Assembly (NCBI GenBank): GCA_027625915.1
Contig: JANTQA010000012.1
Coordinates: forward strand, 3,928,501-3,992,500
Length of the DNA stretch: 64,000 nucleotides
Direction: 5' to 3'
Origin: Anaeramoeba flamelloides
Taxonomy: Eukaryota; Metamonada; Anaeramoebidae
The notes beneath the pieces were generated by a model. That model saw only the letters and a program-made list of their open reading frames with translations, had not been told where the DNA came from and made no database searches. Shown here piece after piece: positions 36,862 through 47,000 of the stretch. Position numbers and translations under genes: made by a program. Within the stretch, counting starts at the first letter, position 1. Each line of letters begins with the position of its first letter.

Positions 36862-37402
36862 ACAATCCCTGAAATTTGAAAAAAAGATTATCTTGTCTCA
36901 GGTTTAGTTTTTTGTTAATTTGGTTCTTTGCTGATTGATATTGTGCTTGGTATGGGTTTTAATAGTGGTTCAAAATAGTAATTTATGACAATTTATTTTT
37001 TTTTTTCTGAAATCCAAATTGAAGTGTGTAAGATTAATTGATTGGAACTTCAGTTATAAAAAATGTGTCTTGTGGGTTGACGATTGAAATTTTTCATAAG
37101 GTTTGGTTTTATTTGGAGCTTTTAAAAAATTTTTTTTTTCATTAAGTTAATTGACAAAAAATTAAATTCAAAATTTTTTTCTTCAACCCACAAAATCAAA
37201 ATTTATTCTTAAACACCTACCAATCTATTAATCTTAAAAACTTCAATTTAGATCTTGGAAAAAAAAAATAAATTTTTAAAAATTGCTATTTTGGACAACT
37301 ATTAAAACCCATACCAAGTACAATATCGATCAGCAAAGAACCAAATTAACAAACCACTATACCGGAGACAAGATAATCTTTTTTTCAAATTTCAGGGATT
37401 GT
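36862..37402. mobile_element. TIR element, family D (complete)
   Basis: 541 bp. Inverted arms of about 110 bp begin ACAATCCCTGAAATTTG and end CAAATTTCAGGGATTGT. Inside, TTTGGTTCTTTGCTGAT matches its inverse ATCAGCAAAGAACCAAA. A solo right end of the same family lies at about 19141-19223. No coding capacity. Confidence 0.82.
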
Positions 37403-38081
37403 AAACCTTAAGATTAGTTTCTGTTATTTCGTTAATTTCTGTAATCATAATAAGAATTCAAGACTTTTTAATATTTTTTATTTATCTATAATTAGTGATA
37501 TTTTTAGACTTTTAGTATCAAAGTTGAAATCATATTGATGTAAAGTGTTCTAAAAAACTGAGAATCAAAGTTTTTCTGTATTCTTGATTTCAAATTTTAT
37601 ATTTTAGAAAGAAATTTGTTGATCAGGAAATATTTTGAAAGAACTCAAATATTTTTCTTATTGGTTCTTGAATTATCCAAAAATCATGAGATAAATTAAA
37701 TAATAAGCGAAGTGTTTTAAACTTTAAGTAAGAAAGAGAGAATTTTGGAAAATATTTCACTGGTTAATAATTTTTATTTTAGGATTTTTTGTTTATTAGA
37801 AATTTAATTTTGACACAATAAAGAATAGTAATAGATAAACAATTTTTTTTTATAAAATTTTATTAACAATATATTAATTATTTAGTGTAATAAATCATAT
37901 TTTTAAAAAGTTTATCAAACATCATTCTTCATCATTCTTTAAATAATCTGAACTAATCATTATTTTCCAGATTTATTTAAAAAAAAAAATTTTTTAAATG
38001 ATAATTTTATTATTTTTTCAAAAAAAGAAAAAAAAAAAAAAAAAGAAAGTTAATAAATAATAATAATATAATAAAAACAAA
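37403..38081. other. Spacer and likely 3' UTR of the minus-strand ankyrin gene
   Basis: AT-rich with an A-run near 38024-38044 just after the stop of the next gene. No other feature. Confidence 0.45.
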
Positions 38082-40796
38082 TTAATTCAGAAAATCATTA
38101 AAATCAAACATTTTATCAAAATCAGAAACATGATAAGCATTAATTTCCCCATTTGTAATAATTTCCATATCGATATTACAATTATCTGATAATATTGTAT
38201 AGGAATTTAACTTTGAATCATGAAAAATTAAACGTATTTCATCAACTGAATATGTTAAAAGGAATTTTCTTATAATAAATTTTTTTAGCTCTTCCACTGT
38301 AAGTGAAGATTTAAAAATCATTTTTGTTGATTGCTGAAATGTTGAATTATCATTCGAATTATTGATGTCACTTAAAAAGTGAGCTTTAACTATTTTGGTA
38401 GTAACTTTTTGATTAATTTTTTTTTTTTTAAACTTTGACTCGACTTTTTTATTCATAAAGAAATCCCAATTAGAAACCAACTTTTTTTTGATATTCTTGT
38501 TATTAATAAAATCTAAGGGTGTCTTTTTGTTTTTATTCAAACAATAAGGATTTGCTCCCCTTTTAACCAAATAACTGGCCAAATTATTATAGTGGCTTTG
38601 GCAACAAAAATGAAGAGCGATGTTGCCTTCATTATCTGGCACGTTTATTCTAGCTCCGTAATCTACTAAGAATCTTGCTAAATTCAGGTTTTTTTTGATG
38701 ATTGCTTGATTTAAAACTACTCTTTGATATTCCCCGTTCTTGGAATCAATGAAAGAATTGTGTTGTAATAATTGGTAGCATATTTCGATGGATTTGCTAT
38801 AGTCCTTAACTGGTAAAAATGAAGCTAAAAATAATGGGTATTGATTTTTATTATTGACAATCATAGAATCAGCATTTTTTGAAAGAAAAGTTTTTACTAA
38901 TTTTACATTTGTGTTTTGGATTGCAATGTGCAACGCTGTGTTGCCTTCATGGTTTTGAACATCAATATCAATCCCATATCCCAATAGGAAATTGATTAGT
39001 TTCATTTCTCCTCGTTTTGTTGCCGTGTGTATGGGATAAACTCCATTTTTTGTTGGCTTGGAAACTTCGATTTGCTTTTTATCTTTGATAAATTTTTCTA
39101 ATAACTGAATTAATATTAATTCGGATTCTTGGATTGCTAAATGTATAATATTTAGGCCTTGGTTATCATAAGAATTTATTTCCACGCCAATTTCGATTAA
39201 TTTGTTTATACATTCAATAAAGTTTGATGTGACTGCATTAAATAAAGCAGTACGATTGCTATAATCCTTTTGATTAATATTAATTTTACCAGTATTTAAT
39301 AGAGTTTCTAAAATTTCGTAATTGCATGTTTTTGCACATAAATGTAAACTGGTCTGCCCAAATTTATCTTGTGAATTCGGATCTGCATTATATTTCAACA
39401 ATTTTTTTATGATTTCCAAATTTTGGATTTTAATTGCTAAATTTAGGGGCGTTAAAGAAAGTTCATTTTTCAGCTCTGTGTCAATTCCATTCTCTAATAG
39501 ATAATTTACCATTTCGGTTTTTTGGTTTAAGACCGCAAAATGTAGGGCACTATTTGATTTTATAGTTTGTTGGTAATTAATATCCACCTTACTATTTTCA
39601 TATATAAATTGTAATATTTCAAATTGGGTATTCTTTGCACTAAACAAAAATGGCGTTTCGCCGTTAAGATCTGGATTGATTACATTGAAATCAATTGTTT
39701 CATATTTGGAAAATATTTCCAAGATTGACAATTTTCCTAATTTGATCGCCAATAGGATTGGTGTGATTTTGTTTCCATTTGGTAATTTAAATAAAAATGG
39801 GAAATATTGTAAAATTAAATTAATAATTTCTTCTTTAGAATTTTTTTCAATCACATAATGTAATATATTGTTTCTTCCATCTGTTAATTTCATCGCAGAT
39901 TTTTTATCTTGCATGAACGTCATTTTCATTAATTCGAGATCTTCCATTAGTATCGCATTATAAATATTATCAATTTGAAAGAAAGTTCTGACAGTTTTGC
40001 TTTGAGAAACTTCTAAATCAGATAGAATTTCTTTCATAAATGCATCAATAAATTGAATTATTTCTTTGGATGAAGATTCCTTTGATTGGCGAAGGTCATT
40101 ATTATTTTTATTATTATTATTATTATTATTTTGATTATTTTGATTGCTCTTATAGATTTTGGATTCCTTTTTGATCAGCTTTTTTGTAATATTTGGAAAA
40201 ATGATATTTGGAAATTTATTGTTTAAAATGTTTCGGAATTCGCAGATGTCTTGGAATGTCTTCTTCAGATTCCACATGGAATTTATACATCTAATATCAA
40301 AACTATAATTGCCTGGCTCAAACCCTCTCCCATGGAAGATAATTGCATAGGACCATGGGTATTTTGGTAAGACTGCATTAACTTGGATTAATTGTTGGAT
40401 CTGTAATCTTGATTTCATTAAACTAATCATTCTAACCCAATTTTCTTTTTCTAAAGCAGAATTTGGATAAATGTCCATTAATGATTTTCCTTTTTTTAAA
40501 ATCCTAAAACTATATTGCTCCTTCTCCTGGGACAAAATATTTGAGCCACTTGAAATGTCAATAATACTTAAAGGAATTGACCTTTCGATTTGTTTGTTTT
40601 TAATTTTTTCTTCCAAATCTTGTGGTTTATTTTTTTCTAATTTAATATAATGTAAAAAATTTTTTGTTAATGAATAGTGTGATGGTGTCTTTCTCGAGAC
40701 TACTCCTTTTTTTGAATCAATTGTTCCAGTCTTAATTGGCTTGGACGAAAATTTAAATCCAAAATGAGTACTAGTTGGACTCCTTCCACTTGACAT
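38082..40796 (-). CDS. PH-PX-ankyrin-repeat protein, 904 residues
   Basis: A single exon from ATG (40796) to TAA. Residues about 20-130 look like a PH domain (KKGVVSRKTPSHYSL to ENWVRMISLM, with the late Trp). About 150-275 fit a PX domain (FDIRCINSMWNLKKTFQDIC, then FPNIIFPNI and KTVRTFFQID), interrupted by an Asn run. Then about 13 ankyrin repeats (e.g. GETPFLFSAKNTQFEILQF, GNTALHIAIQNTNVKLVKTF, DNEGNIALHFCCQSHYNNLA), and a C-terminal domain (LTVEELKKFIIRKFL ... IRLIFHDSKL) with a ubiquitin-like pattern. PH and PX bind phosphoinositides, so a role as a membrane-recruited scaffold in endosomal or signalling complexes is inferred. Its 2.7-kb frame without introns is notable beside the intron-rich neighbours. 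Confidence 0.9.
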   Translation of the reverse strand: MSSGRSPTSTHFGFKFSSKPIKTGTIDSKKGVVSRKTPSHYSLTKNFLHYIKLEKNKPQDLEEKIKNKQIERSIPLSIIDISSGSNILSQEKEQYSFRILKKGKSLMDIYPNSALEKENWVRMISLMKSRLQIQQLIQVNAVLPKYPWSYAIIFHGRGFEPGNYSFDIRCINSMWNLKKTFQDICEFRNILNNKFPNIIFPNITKKLIKKESKIYKSNQNNQNNNNNNNKNNNDLRQSKESSSKEIIQFIDAFMKEILSDLEVSQSKTVRTFFQIDNIYNAILMEDLELMKMTFMQDKKSAMKLTDGRNNILHYVIEKNSKEEIINLILQYFPFLFKLPNGNKITPILLAIKLGKLSILEIFSKYETIDFNVINPDLNGETPFLFSAKNTQFEILQFIYENSKVDINYQQTIKSNSALHFAVLNQKTEMVNYLLENGIDTELKNELSLTPLNLAIKIQNLEIIKKLLKYNADPNSQDKFGQTSLHLCAKTCNYEILETLLNTGKININQKDYSNRTALFNAVTSNFIECINKLIEIGVEINSYDNQGLNIIHLAIQESELILIQLLEKFIKDKKQIEVSKPTKNGVYPIHTATKRGEMKLINFLLGYGIDIDVQNHEGNTALHIAIQNTNVKLVKTFLSKNADSMIVNNKNQYPLFLASFLPVKDYSKSIEICYQLLQHNSFIDSKNGEYQRVVLNQAIIKKNLNLARFLVDYGARINVPDNEGNIALHFCCQSHYNNLASYLVKRGANPYCLNKNKKTPLDFINNKNIKKKLVSNWDFFMNKKVESKFKKKKINQKVTTKIVKAHFLSDINNSNDNSTFQQSTKMIFKSSLTVEELKKFIIRKFLLTYSVDEIRLIFHDSKLNSYTILSDNCNIDMEIITNGEINAYHVSDFDKMFDFNDFLN

Positions 40797-40953
40797 TTCT
40801 AAATCGTTATTTGTATTAAACCAATATACACCTAAATCTTGTTTAATTAAATCTAGTACACCCTTTTTGATTAAAGATTGATAGAATATATAGGTATAGA
40901 AATAGATATAGATATACAGAAAGAGAGAAAATTGAATGAATATTAATGTAATG

Positions 40954-40983
40954 AAAAAAAAAAAAAAAAAAAGGGGGGGGGGG
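40954..40983. repeat. A-tract fused to G-tract
   Basis: About 20 A followed by about 10 G, 160 bp upstream of the ankyrin-gene start. Homopurine tract in an AT-rich setting. Confidence 0.8.
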
Positions 40984-41918
40984 TTTCAGAAAATAAAATA
41001 ATATTTTTCTTTTGATTTAGCTGACTTGTATGAAAAAAAAAATAAAGTAATTATATTCTTGTTAGTTAAAATAAGTGTATTCACAATGATTGAGGGTGTG
41101 ATATAACTTCCCTTTACCTAAAATATTTAAATATAAAATTCATGAAAAATCATTGAAAACTTTTATTCATTACAATTTATTTTGCATTTTTTGTTTAATT
41201 TTAAAGAGGAATTTTGAAATTAAATTTTTATTTTTATTTTAAAAATTTTAAAAAGTATTTATGTTCCAATATTATGATTTGAAAAAACATTAATTATCAA
41301 GAGTTATTAATAGTTGATTCGATCTAAAAAAAACAGTTAAAAATAATTTAAATGATGAAATTTTTTGTGTTTAAAAGAGAAAATTTTAATTTTAAGAATT
41401 AATATTTCTGTAATATACAAAATAACAAAAAATTCCAATTGTTTTTTATCCAAAGAATCATTTTTAAACTATTTGGATTCTTTATGTTCAATATTTGTTA
41501 AATAATATATATGTACTGGAAACTTTTAATTTTAAAATTAATTTTTTTTTCAGTTTTTATTTTTTTTTATTGTCAAAAGACTTTTATCTATTCACTTAAA
41601 TCAAATCTTTCGAATCATTCTGCCAAAAAAAAATTTAAATTAATTTTCTGAATCGCAATAGACGAGTATTTTTGTTTAAAAAAAAGTGTTTTATCAAGAA
41701 TGAAAAAGCTATTTTCTACTTCTATTAAAATTCTTACAAGAAAATCAATTTAATTTCAAATCACAGAAACCCAAAATCTTCTAATTTACAATAACTTTCA
41801 AGTTTATCATTTTTAATACACACTATTTCTCTGATTTAGAATTAAGTAAAACACAAAATAATTGGATTTATTCTTGTGAGAAATAAAAATCAAAAAGTTT
41901 GACAAAATTTGAGATTCT

Positions 41919-41985
41919 GGTTTCTGTGATTTCTGTGATTTTTGTGATTTCTGTGATTTCTGTGATTTCTGTGATTTCTGTGATT
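41919..41985. repeat. 9-bp minisatellite (TTTCTGTGA)n
   Basis: About seven units with one variant (TTTTTGTGA). On the minus strand it reads Lys-Ser-Gln repeats inside a 100-codon frame (41813-42115), but nothing else in that frame looks like a protein. Confidence 0.85.
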
Positions 41986-42884
41986 TGCTTGTTTTCAAAA
42001 AGCAATGAAAATATAATATATTTTCCTTTTTAACTTTTAGAATGAAATTTCCAAAGATCTTAGGTGTTTTATTGTTTTTTTCTGTTTTAAAGTTTGGTTT
42101 GATAATGTAAGACAACTTGATATAAGAATTACCAAAAAATTATCTTTTTTATCTTTTTTCGACTTTCTGAAAACTTTTACAAGTTCAAAAATTTGTAGAT
42201 CTTCATGCTTTTCCAAATTCAGTTTTTTGGATCCAGGTTAATTTCATGAGAAAGGGTTTTGTTGAATTTTCATTTGAAAAAATGAATTAAATTTACTCCT
42301 AATATAAAATTTCCTTTTGATTTAAAACAAGAAGGTTAAGATAAATTTAAGAAGAGATCAAAAAAGTATTCTAGATATTTTACATTTATTTTGCTATTTT
42401 ATGTTTGAAAACATGAAAATTCTACTTCTGAGTTTTCCCATCTTTTTTAACTGAAACCCTTTTGGAACATCTATCGAGATTTTTATTATCTTTTTTTGTT
42501 TTATATGTTAAGCCCAAAGATATAATCCATTGAAAAAATTTGTTATTGAAATCCAATTTAAACTTTATTATTGAAAATCATAATTCTAAAAATGGAAAAG
42601 TAGCATTTTTAAAATTTATAATGTGCAAAATTAAAATCAAATTAACTTGAATATATTTAACTTAATGTTATTTTCTGAATTCTTTTTGGCTGTGATGTAA
42701 GACTTTTCTTTGAAAACCAATCCCCAAATCGGAAAAAATATTTAATTTTCAAAATTTGGATCAAAAAAATTGTAATGTATAAAAATATTAAGAATAAAGA
42801 AAGAAATAACGTAATGAGTTGATCAAATATCTTTTATTTTTTAAAAAATCAAAAGAAAATTAAAAAGGTGAAATTTTTAGAGAA

Positions 42885-43100
42885 CCAGTAATGGGTCAGC
42901 GATAACAAACCCAACTTACAATCTGAATGACTCAGGGTTCAAATCCCACTAATCACATTATTTATGATTGTTTGTAATTGTCTCAAAAAATTACCAAAAA
43001 CAGTGAGGTTACCCCAATATATTTTTAATTAAAAATCGGGCATGAATAGGAGTTGGAACAAAATCCCTCTCAATTTATGGAGCGGATACGTTTTTTAAGA
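42885..43100 (+). repeat. tRNA-derived (SINE-like) repeat
   Basis: An A-box-like TGGGTCAGCG (42892-42901) and a perfect B-box match GGTTCAAATCC (42936-42946) are spaced as in a tRNA gene. The D-stem bases GGT/ACC can pair and a CTTACAA loop looks like a Val(UAC) anticodon loop, but the anticodon and T stems do not close. It continues into non-tRNA sequence (ATCGGGCATGAATAGGAG). This fits a tRNA-derived SINE or pseudogene, not a working tRNA. Only one copy is visible here. Confidence 0.5.
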
Positions 43101-43285
43101 GAATTTACCATCTCTCACTAGTTTCAAAAATATCTCTAATTCAAGTTAGAGATTTTGAGTATGTCGTGGAGTGTAGCAAAGAAAACCTAGGGACTCTTTT
43201 CAGGGATTTTTCAAGAATTGAGTAAAGTCTTTCATTTTACACTTTTCTTTTAAATTTTGGAAAATCCAACAACCCTTTTCTTGGG

Positions 43286-43575
43286 ATTTTCTGTTTTTGT
43301 TCTGAAAATCTATCAATTTTCGTTAGGTTTTTGAGTTTTCTATTTATTTCTGAAGTGTTCTAGGTTTTTTTGAGGTTTTCTATTTTATTTGTAAAATGTA
43401 TTGATTTTCGTTAGGTTTTTTTTTACTTTTCGAAATAAACCGAAAATTTATTAAAATTTTCTGTTTATTTCAAAAAGTAAAAAAAACCTAGAACACTTCA
43501 CAAATAAATAGAAAACTCAAAAAAACCTAACAAAAAATCTATTGATTTTTGGAATAAAACAGAAAACGCAAAAAA
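43286..43575. repeat. Palindromic foldback repeat
   Basis: Two arms of about 110 bp: AAAATCTATCAATTTTCG, GTTTTCTATTTATTT and AAGTGTTCTAGGTTTTTTT on the left are inverted on the right (AAACCTAGAACACTT, AAATAAATAGAAAAC). Related short motifs (AAAACTCAAAAAAACCTAA) recur at 43600-43830, so the arms belong to a locally repeated sequence. Confidence 0.65.
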
Positions 43576-44041
43576 AAATTAAATGAGGTGCCATCAAGTG
43601 CGGTAGAGTGTCTAGCTTTTCTTGAATTAAAAAGAATGGAGAAAAATCTTTGATTTTACTCAATTCTTTTAAATTCTGGAAAAGCTAAAGGCGGTTTTTT
43701 TTTAATTTATAAAATAAACCAAAAATTAAAAAAAACCTAATGGCGCTTTTCTTGTGGTTTTCTTTTTTATTCGTAAAATCTACAGATTTTCCTAATAAAC
43801 AGAAAACTCAAGAAAAGATAAAGGCAGTTTTCCAGGATTCAAAAGAATTGAGTGATCGTTGATTAAACTCTATTCTTTTAAATTTTTTGAACCCTAACGG
43901 AAAACAGGTGAACTTTTAATACTCACTTTTTAATGGAAAAAAAAAAAATATTTCTATTTTTTTAGTTAATCTTTCATTTTAAAAGATATTGTATAAATTG
44001 TATAAAAATCTCCCTTAAACATAAAAAAAAAAAAAAATGAA

Positions 44042-47000
44042 TTAAGATTTTTTGAAATAACAATAAAAAAGAAGGAGAAAAGGTATATATATATATATAT
44101 ATAGATTTTTTACTTTATCGGATGAATTAGAAAATTCTTTCATTGATTGCAAGTCTTTAATCAAAGTTAATGCTTCGGATTGATTATCATTATTTATTTT
44201 ACCTTTTTTTTTAACGACCATTTGTTGTATTTCTGGTAAATTATCTACAGTGGTTTTATTTACTTTTAAATTATAATTCTATTTTTCGTAGTCAAGATGT
44301 ACAATTAAATATATAATAAAGTTGAATAAATATATTAGAAACAAATTATTAATTATGAAAAATATTTTTAACATAAAGCTAAAATAATAGTAATAATAAT
44401 AAATAAATAAATAAATAAGAAACAAATTTATACTTGGCAAATCCAAGGAACAGAAAAGTCAAAAAATAAAGAAATTTGAGTTTCAACCACATATTTAATT
44501 TTAAATAAATGTTTATTAAACTTTGAACCTTTATCTTCCATTTCCATTTTAATGATTTCCAAAATTCCCAAATTTTTTTGAATTTTTTCTAATTGACCTT
44601 GTGGATCCATAAAAAATCCTTCATTTGTTAAATATTTTGTATTAGATTCGACAACATAATCCATAATATTTCGATTAAATAATTGAAATTCAACTTTTTC
44701 TCTGCTGAAATGATATTTTTTAGGAAATGAATAATCTATTTTTGAATCAGTATCGATTTGGCTTATTTGTTGTTGCTTTTCATTATTATTATTATTATTG
44801 ATTGTGGTACCAATATTTGGATCATTATTCATTTTTTGTTGGTTGTTTTGATTATTTTCATTTTTTGTAATTCTTTCCATTTCATTTTTAATTTGGTTTT
44901 GGATATCTTGTGTATTATCCATTTCATTGCTTTTTAAATTTTCATTCCTTACTATCCCATTGTTTCCAATCTGTTCATTTCTATCGTTATTATCCATTCC
45001 ATTTATGTTGGTTTCGTTGGTGTTGGTGTTGTTTAAATTTTTTCCTTGTTTTTCGTTCTGTTGAATATTATTATGAAAATTTTTTTCCGTTAACATAATA
45101 TTTTCATTTTCAAAATTTGTGGTGGTATTTTGTTCTTTTTTTGATTTTGTTTCGTCAATTTTTTTAAAAAACAAACTTCCTCTCTTCACTTTTTTTAAAC
45201 GCTCAACAATTTTTTTTTTTTTGGAAAGATCTTTTTGGTCAATTGTTGTTTCATTTATCTAATATTATAGAATGAAATAATTTTTAACATAAAAACAAAA
45301 ATAAAAAAAAAAAATTGATTTTTATTAAATAATTAAAATTGTTTTTATTGTGAGTAAATTATAAAATATTTCTCTTTCACAAAAAAATTTTTTATTTTTA
45401 ATTATTTCAGTTATAAACCATAAAAATTGTGTTTTGTGATTACCTAAACCTCAAAAAATAACATGAATTGTTGTTCAACTAAAGAAAGTGAAGAAAAACA
45501 AAAAAATAAAAGTATTATCTTAACGGTATTATTGAGTTTATTTGTTTCTTAAAGAATATCTTTGTAATTTTTTATTGATGTAAATTAAAGAATGAAATTT
45601 TGATTTTATAATAAGTATGTATCATTTTATTTTTTTTTTGTATCTGAACATTTTTAAAAAATCATTTATTTAAAATATAGAAATTTAATGGGTTTTAACT
45701 AAAATTGAGGTTTAATTTAATTAGTGCAAATTTATATCAATTAATAGGCTTAAAAACGAGTTTTGTAGTAATTTTTTTATTAAAAAAAGAGAAATTTATT
45801 ATTGTAAAAAGTCAAAAATGCATAATAATAAATGAAAATTCGAATAATGAGTTACAGTTTGAAACAAGAAAAAAAAAACAGTTGATTCTGTTTTCATTTA
45901 AATTCAAGTATAAAAGTATTTTTTAGAAATTTATTGTATCAATCTTTTTTTTAAAAGTATTCATCTTTTTTTTTTTTTTTTCAAAAAAGTTAGTGCATGA
46001 AAATTTTGATTGAAAAGTGTATTATTTGGGTATTTAGGACATATTCCTTCTACAAAGGTAGAATTTAAACTTTAAGACTTATATTTGTTGGACTATTGTT
46101 GATAATAAAGTTGATGCAATTGGATTATATTTATACTTTTCAATTAAAATTACAAATGGCTTTGAGTGTATTAGTAATTTAAAAAATAGTGAATAAAAAC
46201 AGTCATTTTAAAAAAGTGAATAATAGTCGTTTTAAAAAGTGTTAATAAAACTGTTTAAAAAAGTGAATCAAGCAGTTTGAGAAACATTTTTGAAAAGTTT
46301 TTTTCAGAAATTTTTAAAATTGCTGTATTATTTTTTTTCGTTTTTTCTATTTTATTGAGTTTGGAATAAATGGATAAAAGATCTTTTAATTACATATAAA
46401 TACAAACACAATTTTAGAGAAATAAAGAGAAGTAATAACTCTCTTTCTTAATTATTATTTTATATTACAGTTTTCAAAATTTTTGAGAATCCTATTTTTG
46501 AAATTGGGTTTTAGCTATTCCCAAGAAAGTGGTGCAAATTCATTTTAAAATATATTTATTAAACACAATCTTCAAAAAAGTATTTAAATATACAAAATCA
46601 TAAACTATCATTTATTAATTCTTTATAATAATCCAATTGTTTTATTAGTATTGTATTACATAAATAAAAGGTATTAAATTTTCTGATCTCGATTTTATCT
46701 GATATTTTTTCGGTCTGAAAACTGATATTTCTTCTCTTCTTTTTGATCGAAAAAATAATTTTCCTAACTTTTATAATCTCAAAAAATTTTCAATCGAATT
46801 GAAAACATATAAATTCATTTGAATCTTTCAAAAATTGTTTGGGCCGCTTCCATATTTCCAGGTTTTTATTGAAATTGGTCGTAAATTGTTTTCACCAAAA
46901 ATAGTGCGATTTTTTTTTTCATTTTTTGAAAATATTTCAATGAACATATTTTGAAATAAATACTATAGTCATCTATTCAATCGGTATTAATATTTAACAT

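Noticed and set aside
41813-42115. 100-codon minus-strand frame with Lys-Ser-Gln repeats
   Set aside because: The only regular part is the 9-bp minisatellite; flanks look like random AT-rich translation and no splice context was found.
42885-42960. A functional tRNA gene
   Set aside because: B box and loop are fine but the anticodon, T and acceptor stems do not pair; treated as a tRNA-derived repeat.
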